A stretch of 64,000 bases of DNA from assembly GCF_007830125.1 (NCBI RefSeq), contig NZ_VLLG01000004.1, positions 608,326-672,325 of the forward strand. The letters are read 5' to 3'. Each line of letters starts with the position of its first letter. The first letter of the stretch is position 1. Shown piece after piece: positions 1 to 9,700 of this stretch. The position numbers and the translations under genes were made by a program. This stretch comes from Chitinophaga japonensis (GTDB lineage Bacteria; Bacteroidota; Bacteroidia; Chitinophagales; Chitinophagaceae). The notes under the pieces were generated by a model. The model ran no database searches. It was not told the DNA's origin and saw only the letters and a program-made list of their open reading frames with translations.

Positions 1-986
1 GAAGGATGGATGAGGATAGGGCTGCCGCCTATCACCGGCTCCATGAACTGCATCTGCTCCACGGGCGTGGAATAGTCGGCCCGGGCTATTTTGGCGCCAA
101 AGGTCAGCAGCGAATGCCGGTCGTTGATCACCGTAGCGCCGTCTACGGCCGTGAGGCCGGTAATATTTTCCACTTCCCGCTTTAACGCGTTCTGCCAGTA
201 GATATCGCTGGCCTTGCCGCAGTCGCGCTGCACGAGGTCCGTAACGCCGGTAAAGGCAGGATGAACGGCATACTGCAGGGGATGGATGATGGAGGCCCTC
301 CAGTTCTCGTGCGCGGAGGGGGTGACCAGTAAAATACCGCCCCGCCCGTGGGCGCGCATGCCCACGGCGATCTGAATAAGCACATTCACCGGGTCGCTCC
401 ACAGCGCGGAAGAGCTGAGGCCCAGCAGGGAGGTAAGAATGGCGGGACTGTCGGGCAGCAGCCCGGTGTTCTCGTCCACCACCTTTACCTGGTCGCCGCG
501 CAGCACCGCCACGTTGGTGAACTTGCCCAGGCCGATGATGCGGCGCTGCTTTACCACCAGCAGGGCCGGCTCCGATACGTCCAGCACAAAACAATAATTG
601 GGCAGTTTGATGGTAGTGCCCCATATATACAGCTCGCCGTCGTCGTGCCAGATACCCACGTGCACGCCTGCACGCTCCACACCGGGGGCCAGCTTGCTGA
701 GCACTTTCGAGTTCAGCGGCAGGCGCCTTTCAAACAACAGGGGCTTGCCGGCCTGGGAGGGCTTCAGGAAAGCCAGGGATATTTTGGTGGATGTTCCTTC
801 TTCTTTGCGCAGGCTGGCCCAGAAGGCCACGTCTATGATCTTCTCTACTATCTTTGCGTCGGGCAGGCAGGCCAGGTCTTCTTCACCGTTCTCCTTTGCG
901 GCGGCCAGGTGTTTCAGGAAATGCGTTTCTATCACATCGGATACCTTGGCGGCTGCCTGGTAAGTCGTTTCATGAATCAATTCCAT
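1..986 (-). CDS. DisA_N-like sensor protein (DACNV type), partial
   Basis: The frame is open to the left edge, so the C-terminal part is missing; 328 residues are visible from the ATG at 986. The protein opens MELIHETTYQAAAKV, has no signal peptide or membrane segment, and is probably cytosolic. Near the truncated end it carries TAVDGATVINDRHSLLTFGA, which resembles the DGA-containing motif of the diadenylate cyclase (DisA_N) fold, and earlier a glycine-rich MRAHGRGGILLVTP segment. Bacteroidota have a family of DisA_N relatives annotated as DACNV probable sensor domains, thought to bind nucleotides rather than make c-di-AMP. The GTRHR motif expected after DGA would lie outside the window, so cyclase activity cannot be judged. 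It is divergent from the CapA gene. The family call is from motif recall; a true diadenylate cyclase is the alternative. Confidence 0.62.
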   Translation of the reverse strand, partial: MELIHETTYQAAAKVSDVIETHFLKHLAAAKENGEEDLACLPDAKIVEKIIDVAFWASLRKEEGTSTKISLAFLKPSQAGKPLLFERRLPLNSKVLSKLAPGVERAGVHVGIWHDDGELYIWGTTIKLPNYCFVLDVSEPALLVVKQRRIIGLGKFTNVAVLRGDQVKVVDENTGLLPDSPAILTSLLGLSSSALWSDPVNVLIQIAVGMRAHGRGGILLVTPSAHENWRASIIHPLQYAVHPAFTGVTDLVQRDCGKASDIYWQNALKREVENITGLTAVDGATVINDRHSLLTFGAKIARADYSTPVEQMQFMEPVIGGSPILIHP

Positions 987-1121
987 ACATAAGTTATTAA
1001 TACCAATATCACTTGTTGTATCCTGCCGCAAGTTAACCTTTTCACGCATATTTCGGCGCCAGCCCCCGGAGGCCGGTGGTATGAGGCCTTCGTTATCAGG
1101 CAATTAAGAATGTATAGCCCC

Positions 1122-1146
1122 GCCTGTTGAAAATTTTAACACAGGC
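1122..1146. other. Near-palindrome in the divergent 987-1219 intergenic region
   Basis: GCCTGT (1122-1127) and ACAGGC (1141-1146) flank an AT-rich core, giving a 25-base near-palindrome between the divergent DACNV and CapA genes. It could be an operator or chance symmetry. No convincing promoter pair was found in the rest of this spacer. Confidence 0.25.
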
Positions 1147-1219
1147 TTCATGTAAATGAAAAATATTTTATATATGTTTACACCCGTTAACCGCCGGAAA
1201 TTATTTTTTAATCACACCT

Positions 1220-2290
1220 ATGCCAAAAACCACTCGTAGCACGCAAAGCACCCGGTTGTTTACCTTCAATGTGATCGGATTGGTGGCACTGCCCTGCCTT
1301 TTTACCGGCCATACCGCCATGGAACAACCACAGCAATTACCGTACAATGACACTATCAGCATCTCCATTGTAGGCGATATGATGATAGGGTCCAGCTATC
1401 CTTCCCCTCACCTGCTGCCACCGGAGCAGGAAGGCAATATCCTGCAGCATGCCATTCCCTTTTTGCGGGAAACGGATCTTCGTATAGGCAATCTGGAGAG
1501 TGTGATATCCGACAGCGCGGCCGTGTATAAAAAATGCGGCGTTACACAATGCTACGCCTTCTGCACGCCGCCCAAATACGCCCGGTGGTACAAAGAGGCG
1601 GGGTTTGAGTACCTCAACCTTTCCAACAACCATTCCTATGACTTTGGGCCGGACGGGATACAGCATACGCTGGCTTTCCTGGAGCAGCAGGAGATCCGCA
1701 CCAGCGGCGTGCAGCAGCACCCGGTGGATACGCTGACCGTACGCAATACGCGCATCGGCTTTGTGTCCTTTGCGCCGCACAACAACTGCCTGGACCTGAA
1801 CAACGATTCACTGGTGCAGGCCTATATTACAGAGCTGCGCCCGCTCTGCGACGTGCTGCTGGTATTCTTCCACGGGGGCGCAGAAGGCACTACGCGCACG
1901 CATATACCGAAAAAGCGGGAGTACTTCTACGGCCAGGACCGGGGCGATGTGATGCGCTTTGCCCATCTTTGCGTGGATGCCGGCGCCGACATGGTGATCG
2001 GCTCCGGACCGCACGTGGTGCGGGGCATGGAGCTGTACAGGGAAAAGCTCATTGCCTACAGCCTGGGCAACTTTGCCACCTACAGCCTCTTCAACCTGAA
2101 GCATCCCTATAACCTGGCCCCGCTGCTGCAGGTGAAGATCACGCGGCAGGGCGTGCTGGTGGAGCACAAGGTGCTGTCCTTCCTGCAGCATGGGGAAGGC
2201 ATTCCCAAACCTGACACCACGCTGCAGGCCATGAAGCTTATCAGGGCCTTGTCGCAGGAAGATTTTGGCCTGGCGGCGGGGTTGCATTGA
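1220..2290 (+). CDS. CapA family (PGA_cap) metallophosphatase-like protein
   Basis: 356 residues in the usual length range for CapA/PgsA-type proteins. A hydrophobic N-terminal stretch (about residues 14-34) suggests export or membrane anchoring. The calcineurin-like fold of the PGA_cap family is supported by SIVGDMMIGSSY (D-x-M-x-G, near residue 53), GNLESVIS, NNHSYDFGPDG, FFHGGAEG and GSGPHVVRGMELY, the successive metal-ligand motifs. In Bacillus CapA takes part in poly-gamma-glutamate capsule production, but most Bacteroidota homologues are stand-alone and of unknown substrate; no capB/capC genes are near, so a capsule role is not supported here. The ATG at 1220 is the only start giving a full signal region. 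The gene is monocistronic, followed by a coding remnant and a strong hairpin. Confidence 0.85.
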   Translation: MPKTTRSTQSTRLFTFNVIGLVALPCLFTGHTAMEQPQQLPYNDTISISIVGDMMIGSSYPSPHLLPPEQEGNILQHAIPFLRETDLRIGNLESVISDSAAVYKKCGVTQCYAFCTPPKYARWYKEAGFEYLNLSNNHSYDFGPDGIQHTLAFLEQQEIRTSGVQQHPVDTLTVRNTRIGFVSFAPHNNCLDLNNDSLVQAYITELRPLCDVLLVFFHGGAEGTTRTHIPKKREYFYGQDRGDVMRFAHLCVDAGADMVIGSGPHVVRGMELYREKLIAYSLGNFATYSLFNLKHPYNLAPLLQVKITRQGVLVEHKVLSFLQHGEGIPKPDTTLQAMKLIRALSQEDFGLAAGLH

Positions 2291-2488
2291 GCCCCCCTTG
2301 TTTCCAGTTTCCTGGCCCTTTTCCTGGTTGCCCGGAGCTATGCTGCTGCCTTGCCCGTTATCAGCGGGCAGCCTTTATCCGACCGAATCGCCGCTACCTA
2401 TGACGTGCGCATTACGTTGGTGCGGACGGACGGCAACTGGGAGGGCGCCCCGACGGCTTTATCACCGTACCGCTGGTATACTGGGTAG
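2291..2488 (+). pseudogene. Coding-like remnant in frame with the end of CapA
   Basis: Immediately after the CapA TGA the same frame stays open for 65 codons, ending at TAG 2486-2488. The translation looks protein-like: a hydrophobic signal-like run (SSFLALFLVARSYAAA), then LPVISGQPLSDRIAATYDV. No ATG, GTG or convincing TTG start with a leader is present. It may be the N-terminal remnant of a secreted protein that lost its start and remainder, or a former extension of CapA. I do not recognise a family. Chance open frame remains possible at this GC content. Confidence 0.25.
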
Positions 2489-2516
2489 AATAGTGGCGGC
2501 TACCATCTTACAACAG

Positions 2517-2558
2517 AAGTCCGTGTAAAAATTTATATTTTACACGGACTTTGTTTTT
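2517..2558 (+). terminator. Strong hairpin terminator after capA-like gene
   Basis: A perfect 14 bp stem (2517-2530 with 2538-2551) encloses a 7-base loop and is followed on the + strand by a T-rich run (TGTTTTTC). It should terminate CapA transcription. It ends only about 20 bases before the GMC gene start, so that gene's transcript must begin inside or just after it, or read through. Confidence 0.7.
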
Positions 2559-2576
2559 CATAAAATATTCCACGTC

Positions 2577-4304
2577 ATGTCCATTCATGCTTTTAACATC
2601 AATGCCAAAGGCACTGCATCCAACACTTTTGACGCGATCGTGATAGGCTCCGGCATCAGCGGGGGCTGGGCCGCCAAGGAATTGTGCGATCACGGCCTGA
2701 AAACACTGGTGCTGGAAAGGGGCCGCAATGTGACCCATGTAAAGGATTATCCCACCGCTACCAAAGCGCCCTGGGAATTCAAACACCGGGGCCGGATGAC
2801 GAAGGACTTCCTGCAGGAAAACCCGCTGATCAGCAAAGCGGCAGGTTTTGCGGAAGACACCGCGCATTTCTTTATCCGGGACCAGGACCATCCCTATATC
2901 CAGGAAAAGCCTTTTGACTGGATACGCGGCTACCAGGTAGGCGGCAAGTCCCTGACCTGGGGCCGGGCATGCCAGCGCTGGAGCCCTTTTGAATTTACGG
3001 CGCCGGTCCGCTACGGCTACGGTATTGCCTGGCCCATTGACTATGATACGGTAGCGCCGTGGTATGCGCACGTGGAAAAATTTATCGGGGTATGCGGCAC
3101 CCGCGACGGCATTGACGCCATGCCGGACGGCGAGTTCCTCCCTCCTTTTGACCTGAACTGCGTGGAAAGCCTGATACAGCAAAAGATACAAGAACACTAC
3201 CCGGACCGCTACCTGGTGCATGCCCGCTGGGCGCACCTCACGGATCCGCAGCCGGTGCATCTGCAGCAGGGCCGCGCCCAATGCCAGGCCAGGAACCTGT
3301 GCATGCGCGGATGCCCTTATGGCGGCTACTTCAGCTCCGTGTCCGCTACCCTGCCCTGGGCGCAGCAAACCGGCCACCTCACGGTGCGCCCTTTTTCCGT
3401 GGTGCATTCCATCATTTACGATGAGCAGCAGGGAAAGGCTACAGGCGTAAGGGTGATAGACGCCAACACGCACCAGGCCACGGATTATTTTGCCCGTGTT
3501 ATTTTTGTCAATGCCTCTGCGCTGAACAGCAACCTGGTGCTGCTCAACTCTATTTCGGACCGTTTTCCCAATGGCCTGGGCAACGACAACGGCCTGCTGG
3601 GCAAATACGTGGCCTTTCATAACTACCGCGCTTCCGTGCATGCAGAGATAGCAGGCCCGGAGGACCGGTATTACAGCGGCCGCAACCCTACCGAACCGAT
3701 CATTGCCAATTACCGCAACCTGCACCGGCAGGATACCGACTACGTGGGCGGGTTCACCACGTTCATGGGCGCATACCGCCGCCGCCTGGACGAGCGCCGG
3801 GCCTCCGCACCGGTAGGCGCCGCATACAAAGCCGCCCTTACCGAACCGGGCGGCTGGGAAGTATATATGTACATGCAGGGCGAAACCATTCCCAAGATCA
3901 GCAACCACGTACGCCTGAGCCCCGATCAGCAAGACCGGTGGGGCATACCGCTGCTGGTAATGTCCGTGGACTATGACGATAACGACGAAAAAATGATCAA
4001 AGACTTTCTTACGCAAAGCACAGACATGCTGGCCAAAGCCGGCTGCACCCATATCCAGCCGTATGACAATCACCAGGCGCCGGGGCTGGACATCCATGAA
4101 ATGGGCGGCTGCCGGATGGGCCGGGACCCGGCAAGTTCCCTGCTCAATGAATGGAACCAACTGCACCACTGCCGCAACGTGTTCGTGACAGACGGCGCCT
4201 GCATGACCAGCACCGGCAACCAGAGCCCTTCCCTGCTGTACATGGCGTTAACAGCCCGGGCAGCGGACCATGCCGTGGATGAGCTGAAAAAATGCAACCT
4301 GTAA
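2577..4304 (+). CDS. GMC family FAD-dependent oxidoreductase
   Basis: 575 residues with the layout of glucose-methanol-choline oxidoreductases of the gluconate/sorbitol dehydrogenase type. The Rossmann FAD motif GSGISGG sits at residues 24-30, ending in LVLERG. QVGGKSLTWGR is the FAD-covering loop and the cysteine-bearing CMRGCPYGGY segment lies near residue 242. HEMGGCRMG (about 505) and GNQSPSLLYMAL (about 546) supply the catalytic His and the His/Asn partner position. It should oxidise an alcohol group of a sugar or polyol. No signal peptide is evident. Relatives are often coded beside a small gluconate 2-dehydrogenase subunit 3 and a cytochrome; neither is here, so its electron acceptor is unknown. 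Its stop lies one base from the stop of the convergent glycerophosphodiesterase gene. Confidence 0.88.
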   Translation: MSIHAFNINAKGTASNTFDAIVIGSGISGGWAAKELCDHGLKTLVLERGRNVTHVKDYPTATKAPWEFKHRGRMTKDFLQENPLISKAAGFAEDTAHFFIRDQDHPYIQEKPFDWIRGYQVGGKSLTWGRACQRWSPFEFTAPVRYGYGIAWPIDYDTVAPWYAHVEKFIGVCGTRDGIDAMPDGEFLPPFDLNCVESLIQQKIQEHYPDRYLVHARWAHLTDPQPVHLQQGRAQCQARNLCMRGCPYGGYFSSVSATLPWAQQTGHLTVRPFSVVHSIIYDEQQGKATGVRVIDANTHQATDYFARVIFVNASALNSNLVLLNSISDRFPNGLGNDNGLLGKYVAFHNYRASVHAEIAGPEDRYYSGRNPTEPIIANYRNLHRQDTDYVGGFTTFMGAYRRRLDERRASAPVGAAYKAALTEPGGWEVYMYMQGETIPKISNHVRLSPDQQDRWGIPLLVMSVDYDDNDEKMIKDFLTQSTDMLAKAGCTHIQPYDNHQAPGLDIHEMGGCRMGRDPASSLLNEWNQLHHCRNVFVTDGACMTSTGNQSPSLLYMALTARAADHAVDELKKCNL

Positions 4305-4305
4305 A

Positions 4306-5166
4306 CTAACGGTGCAGGCCTTCCTGTTTCAGGTAAGCCACCAGTTCCCCGGGCAGGTCGGTCTGGATCACGTTGGCATAAGGAAACTGCGCGCGCAGGG
4401 CATCGAAGCCGGCGCCCTTTTCCTGCATTTCCATCCTGTCGTATCTGCCCAGCGCATTGATCCACACCCGTTCTCCGTGGGCGCGTACCCGTTGTACCAG
4501 GGTGTCTGAATAGAAAGAATCGTCAATGTGGATGGCCGCATACTTTCCCTGCTGCATAATAGTGTCCGTTTCGGCTGCGCTATGCGCCCGCGGCATGATG
4601 GGCATATCCGGGTCCACCTGGTGCAACAGGGACGCATATTTAGCCGCATACAGGAAGAACAGCACCTGCCGTGTGGTGTGCGTGGCGGCCACCAGGGCGC
4701 AGGTCTTTTTTGCCGCCTCCACGGAGCCTTCCTTGAAATCTATGTCCAGCATTACGCGGCCCTTCACGGCCTGCAGGGCCTGCTCAAACGTAGGGATCCT
4801 TTCCTGGGTAGGCTGGCCATTGTGCAGTAGCGGGAACTGCTGCAGCTCCCGGTAGGTATAATCCTTTACGGCGCCGGGCTGCCCGGTGGTGCGGGTAATG
4901 GTTTTGTCGTGCATGATCACCAGCACGCTGTCCTTTGTTTCCCGCACATCCAGCTCCACGATATCCACGCCCAGGCGGATGGCCTCGCGGATGGCGGCCA
5001 GTGAATTCTCCGGGTAATGCTGGTGCGCCGCCCGGTGGGCCGCCACCAGCACGCGATGCGGGTGGCGGTAAAAATCTTCCAGTATACTGTCGAGCGCGGT
5101 GGCAGATTGCGCCTGCAGCAGGCGGCTGCAGCAGAGCAGAAATATGACGATAAGTGCTTGTTTCAT
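4306..5166 (-). CDS. Secreted glycerophosphodiester phosphodiesterase
   Basis: 286 residues, a typical GDPD TIM barrel with an N-terminal signal peptide (MKQALIVIFLLCC..., likely cut after LLQA). Catalytic landmarks are H44-R45, the PENS motif with E53-N54, ELD with E71 and D73 (metal ligands), and H86 in VIMHD. The enzyme hydrolyses glycerophosphodiesters to an alcohol and glycerol-3-phosphate, here in the periplasm or at the cell surface. It is the last gene of the sigma-FecR-SusC-SusD run, only 20 bases after SusD, which suggests that the uptake system brings in, or its enzyme releases, phosphodiester-containing material such as lipid head groups or teichoic-acid-like polymers; that substrate assignment is inference. 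Confidence 0.9.
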   Translation of the reverse strand: MKQALIVIFLLCCSRLLQAQSATALDSILEDFYRHPHRVLVAAHRAAHQHYPENSLAAIREAIRLGVDIVELDVRETKDSVLVIMHDKTITRTTGQPGAVKDYTYRELQQFPLLHNGQPTQERIPTFEQALQAVKGRVMLDIDFKEGSVEAAKKTCALVAATHTTRQVLFFLYAAKYASLLHQVDPDMPIMPRAHSAAETDTIMQQGKYAAIHIDDSFYSDTLVQRVRAHGERVWINALGRYDRMEMQEKGAGFDALRAQFPYANVIQTDLPGELVAYLKQEGLHR

Positions 5167-5186
5167 CTGTAGCTGTTTTATGCCGG

Positions 5187-6722
5187 TTAAAAATATCCTT
5201 CATTCTGCGGGAAGGGCACGGTGGAAAGATCGCGCTGGGCCTGTGGAATAGGGCGCAGCACGTGATAGGCTTTTATGTTCGCCGCGTTGGGGTTGTGCAG
5301 CTTTACGCGCTCCACCAGTTTGCCGGTGCGTGCCAGGTCCATCCAGCGCAGCTCTTCTCCGCCCAGCTCCCGGGCACGCTCATCCAGCATAGTATCCATA
5401 TTCAGCTCCCCTGCCGTGATCAGCGGCAGCGTGGTGCCGGGTTTGGCAGCCCTGGCCCTTACCGCGTTAAAGTAAGGCACGGCGTCGTCCGGGCGCCCGG
5501 CCAGCAGCAGCGCTTCTGCCGCCAGCAGGTAGGTTTCCGAAAGGCGGAACACGAAGAAGTCGCGGAAGCCCGCCAGGTCCTGCACGCTGGCACGGGTAGC
5601 GTCGTCGTGTTTCTTTACGCCCCAGTGCATGTTATCTGTATTGGGTGCAATTGTGGACATCACGCCCGGGCTGGTCTCCCATATCACTGTATCACCCAGT
5701 TGCCTGCCTGCCGGCAATGTAGCGCTGTTATTGTAGAACCAGCAGATGCGGAAGGTCACATCAAAGCGGCTGTCATTACTGTCAAACAGGTTCCTGAAAA
5801 ACGCTGTGGGCCGGAAGCGCGTATAAGGCCGCCCGCCCTGCGCAGCATCCCTTTTCAGGCCGGCAAACTGGTCATAGGCGGGTGTAAAGAATGCATGCCC
5901 CTGGTTGCCGCTGCCGTTAAACAGCGCATTGTTGATATACTGCACCGCAAACACGATCTCTGCGTTCTGCTGGTTATTGTAATCAAAAACATCCGCATAG
6001 CGGTCCAGCAACTGGTAAGGCCCTTCATCGATCACCCGGCGGGCGGCGGTAGCCGCTCCTTCGTAGTCCTTCAGCAGCAGGTTGATGCGGGCTAGCTGAT
6101 GCAGGGCCGCTCCTTTGGTTACCCGCCCGTAGTCCGGCGCGGTCCAGTCCAGGTGATCCACGGCAAACTGCGTATCCTCCTGCATCTTTTTCCAGATGTC
6201 TGCTTTGGGCGTTCTGCCCGCATCCGTGATCACGCCTTTGGTCTCATGGTCTGTATACACCACGTCGCCAAATTGCAGGGTGAGCCAGTAATAATAGTGC
6301 GCGCGTAAAAAGCGGGTCTCCGCTTTATAGCGGTTACGGGCAGCTTCCTCCATCTCTACTGCATCGATCCGGTCGAGGATGGTATTGGCGGCGTTGATGC
6401 CTTCATAGCAGTCGTTCCAGAGGTCTTGCAGGTAACCGTTGGACGCATTGAGGGCGGTGGAATAATCGTCCATGAACTTGTAGCCGCCGTCCTTTCCGTG
6501 CTGGAAAATATCTGTGCCCATGGTGGTGAGGGTAAAACCTTTCTGTGAGCCGTAGAGCTCGCGCAGCTTGCTGTACACGCCGGTTACGCCATTGCCGATA
6601 CCGGCGGCATCGCTGTAAATGGATTCCGGCACGGGTTTGTACAGGTCCTTTTCTTCGAGGCTACAGGAAGCCAATGCCATGCAGCCGCAGAGCACTGTTA
6701 TAAAAAGTTGATACCTTTGCAT
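5187..6722 (-). CDS. SusD/RagB-like nutrient-binding lipoprotein
   Basis: 511 residues, normal for SusD/RagB. A lipoprotein signal ends in L17-A-S-C20 followed by SLEEKDLYKPVPESIYSD, the usual start of a mature SusD. Tetratricopeptide-like helices follow (for example YKAETRFLRAHYYYWLTLQFGDV near residue 130), and the C-terminus has the conserved RARELGGEELRWMDLARTGKL block. It should sit on the outer face of the outer membrane as a lid over the SusC channel. It is 21 bases downstream of the SusC gene and is co-transcribed with it. Binding specificity cannot be read from the sequence; the neighbouring phosphodiesterase is the only clue. Confidence 0.95.
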   Translation of the reverse strand: MQRYQLFITVLCGCMALASCSLEEKDLYKPVPESIYSDAAGIGNGVTGVYSKLRELYGSQKGFTLTTMGTDIFQHGKDGGYKFMDDYSTALNASNGYLQDLWNDCYEGINAANTILDRIDAVEMEEAARNRYKAETRFLRAHYYYWLTLQFGDVVYTDHETKGVITDAGRTPKADIWKKMQEDTQFAVDHLDWTAPDYGRVTKGAALHQLARINLLLKDYEGAATAARRVIDEGPYQLLDRYADVFDYNNQQNAEIVFAVQYINNALFNGSGNQGHAFFTPAYDQFAGLKRDAAQGGRPYTRFRPTAFFRNLFDSNDSRFDVTFRICWFYNNSATLPAGRQLGDTVIWETSPGVMSTIAPNTDNMHWGVKKHDDATRASVQDLAGFRDFFVFRLSETYLLAAEALLLAGRPDDAVPYFNAVRARAAKPGTTLPLITAGELNMDTMLDERARELGGEELRWMDLARTGKLVERVKLHNPNAANIKAYHVLRPIPQAQRDLSTVPFPQNEGYF

Positions 6723-6743
6723 TGTCTGGTCATTTTATCGTTT

Positions 6744-9700
6744 TTAAAAAGCGGCGTTCAGCCCGATGGCGTACATCTTCACGGTCGGGTACATGGCGCG
6801 GGTGCCGTCTGTTTCAAATTCCGGGTCCTGGCCCTTGTAGGAAGTGAAGGTGAAAGGATTCTCCGCGCTGGCGCTGATGCGCAGGTTCCTGATACCGGCA
6901 TGCTGCAGCCAGGCCTGCGGCAAGGTATAGGTGAGCGACAGGTTCTTCACCCGCACAAAGCTGGCGTCCCTGAATGCCAGGGTCTCGCCCAGGTACACAT
7001 TCTCCTGGTTCTTGTCCGGGCGCGGATTATCGTTGGTAGGATTTTCCGGTGTCCAGTAGTCCACATCCAGGTTATTGTAGCGGCCGGCCAGGCGGTTGTT
7101 GTTCTCGTACCACATGGAGTACAACATGTAGTTCTGGCGGGTATTGATCACAATGCCCAGCTCCAGCCCCCGGTAAAAAAAGCGGTTGGTGATGCCGCCT
7201 GTCCAGGAAGGCAGCCTGTTGCCCAGTATCACCCGGTCCTGGTCGCTGTATTGCTTATCGTTGTTCACATCCTCAATTTTGATCATGCCGGGCTCAAAGC
7301 CGTAAGCTTCGGCCGCTTCCCTTTCGGAGGCCTGCCAGATGCCGGTTTTCCGATAGTAATAGAACACGCCGATGGGCCGGCCAATGAACCAACTGTTGCC
7401 TACATCGTCCGTACCATCGCCATACAATTGCACAATGGCGTTCTTATTAATGCCGATGTTCAGGTCCGTTTGCCAGCGGAAACCACCGGGGCTGGCAATG
7501 TTCACGGTAGAGAGGCTCAGCTCCCAGCCTTTGTTACGGGTGGCGCCGATGTTCTCCAGCACTTCCGTGTAGCCGGTGCTGCCGGGTATGCTCCGCGTGA
7601 GCAGCAGGTTCTTTGTGTTGGCGATGTAGTGGTCTACGGAGCCGGTTATACGATTATTGTACAGGCCGAAGTCAATCCCGACGTTCAGTTCCCGGGTGAT
7701 CTCCCATTCCAGGTTAGGATTGGCGATGGTAGCGGGCAGGAAGCCGATGTTGCCGGTGCTGCCAAAGGCATAGGCTCCCTTCTGCAGGGTGCTGAAAGTG
7801 CCATAGGGCTGGATGCCGTTATTGCCGGTGCTGCCGTAGCTCACGCGGAGCTTCAGTGCATTCACCGCGCGTAGCTGCTGCATGAAGGGCTCGCCATCTA
7901 TACGCCAGGCGGCTGCGGCAGAAGGGAAATAGCCCCATTTATGCCCCGGGGCAAAAACGGAAGACCCATCTGCCCGGGCGGTAACGGTAAACAGGTACCG
8001 GTCCCGGAGATCGTAATGCACGCGGGCCATGTACGATAGCAGCAGCCATTTGCGGTAGTCGCTGCTGATGCCTGTTACTTCGCCGGCCGTTTGCAGGTTG
8101 TGATAGCTCTGCGCTTCGGAGGGCAGCTTGTTGGCGCTGATGCCGGAGCTGTTGCCCACCTGCTGCTGGGAGCTTTGCAGCAGGGTAACGCCGATATGAT
8201 GGTCCCTGCCGAAGCGGTGATCGTATTTCAGGATGTTCTCCAGCGTAATGGAGAATACCTCCTGGTCCGTAAGGCTGGCCGTGGCATTACCGCCCTGGTT
8301 GGCATCCGTCAGGCTGCCCCTGAAGATGCCCTCGCGTGCCACTTCCATTTCCGGCCCTACGTTCAGGCGGTAGCTCAAATCTTTGGTAATGTTCCACTCC
8401 CCATACACGCTGGCAAATACCCTGGTCTTGTAGCGCTGGTCCGTGGTGTTCCTGATGATCATCAAAGGATTTACGCGCTGCCCTTCATCGTTGGTAGGGC
8501 GGAACAGCAGGTTGCCCGCGCTGTCGTAAGGCACGCCCAGCGGGTTCAGGCGCAGGATGTTGTCAAACACGGTATTGTCCGTTACGTTCTGCACAGACCT
8601 GCTGGCAAAGGTGGATACGCCGAGGCGGATACGGTCGTTCACCTGGTGGTCCAGGTTAATGCGCAGGGCCCCGCGGGTATAATCCGTTTTGTCGATAATG
8701 CCTTTTTCCCGGAAATAGTTGAGGGAGATGGCGAACTGCGTTTTCTCCTTTCCGCCGGTAATGGAAAGCTGGTGGTTCTGTTTGGCCCCCTGGTGGTACA
8801 CGAGGTCCTGCCAGTCCGTGGAGCGGCCGGTGGCCAGGGATTGCAGGGCAATATCGTCAAACAGCGTGGCATCCGGCGGGTATTCATTGTTGGGGTCCGC
8901 GGTTCTGGCGGCTTCCCGGCGCAACTGCGCAAACTGCGGTCCATCCATCAGGTCCAGCGTGCGGGTAATGGAGGTAACGCCGTAATAGGCATCGTAGCTG
9001 ATGTTGGTCTTTCCTGTTTTGCCGCGTTTGGTAGTGATCAGCAGCACGCCGTTGGCGCCGCGGGAACCGTAGATAGCGGAGGAAGAAGCGTCCTTCAGTA
9101 CTTCTATGGAAGCAATATCGTTCGGGTTGATCTCGTTGAAGCTGGCGTCCATTACGGGAATGCCGTCCAGTACCACCAGGGGGGCGTTGCCGGCGGTGAT
9201 GGAGCGCTGCCCGCGTATGAGTATGCTGGCGGAGGCGCCAGGCTCATTGCCGCTGTTGTATACATCCACGCCTGCCACCCTGCCCTTCAGGGCCTGTATG
9301 GCATTGGTCACGGGCTGTTCCGCGATCTCCTTACCGGATACGGAGGCCAGCGCGCCGGTCACATCCCGCTTCTTCTGCGTGCCATAGCCTACCACCACTA
9401 CTTCTTCCAGGCCCTTGATGTCTTCCTGCAGCACAATGTTCATCTCCTCTCCGCTTACGGCGATGGACTGCGCCAGGTAGCCGGACATGGAGCAAACCAG
9501 CACTTCACCTGCTGCCGCTTCCAGGAAGAAAATGCCGGCGCCGTCTGTGATGGCGCCACGGTTGCTACCTTTTACCAATACGGTCACGCCGGGCAGGGCC
9601 ATGCCTTTGGCGTCCGTTACCCGGCCCCTGATCTTCAATGCCGGCGCCGCCAGGGTGCGGGGCACGGCCGCCGTTTCCTTTTCCAGGATGATCACTTTCC

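Noticed and set aside
1220..2290. CapA as part of a poly-gamma-glutamate capsule operon
   Set aside because: No capB, capC or related ligase genes are adjacent, so only the family fold is claimed.
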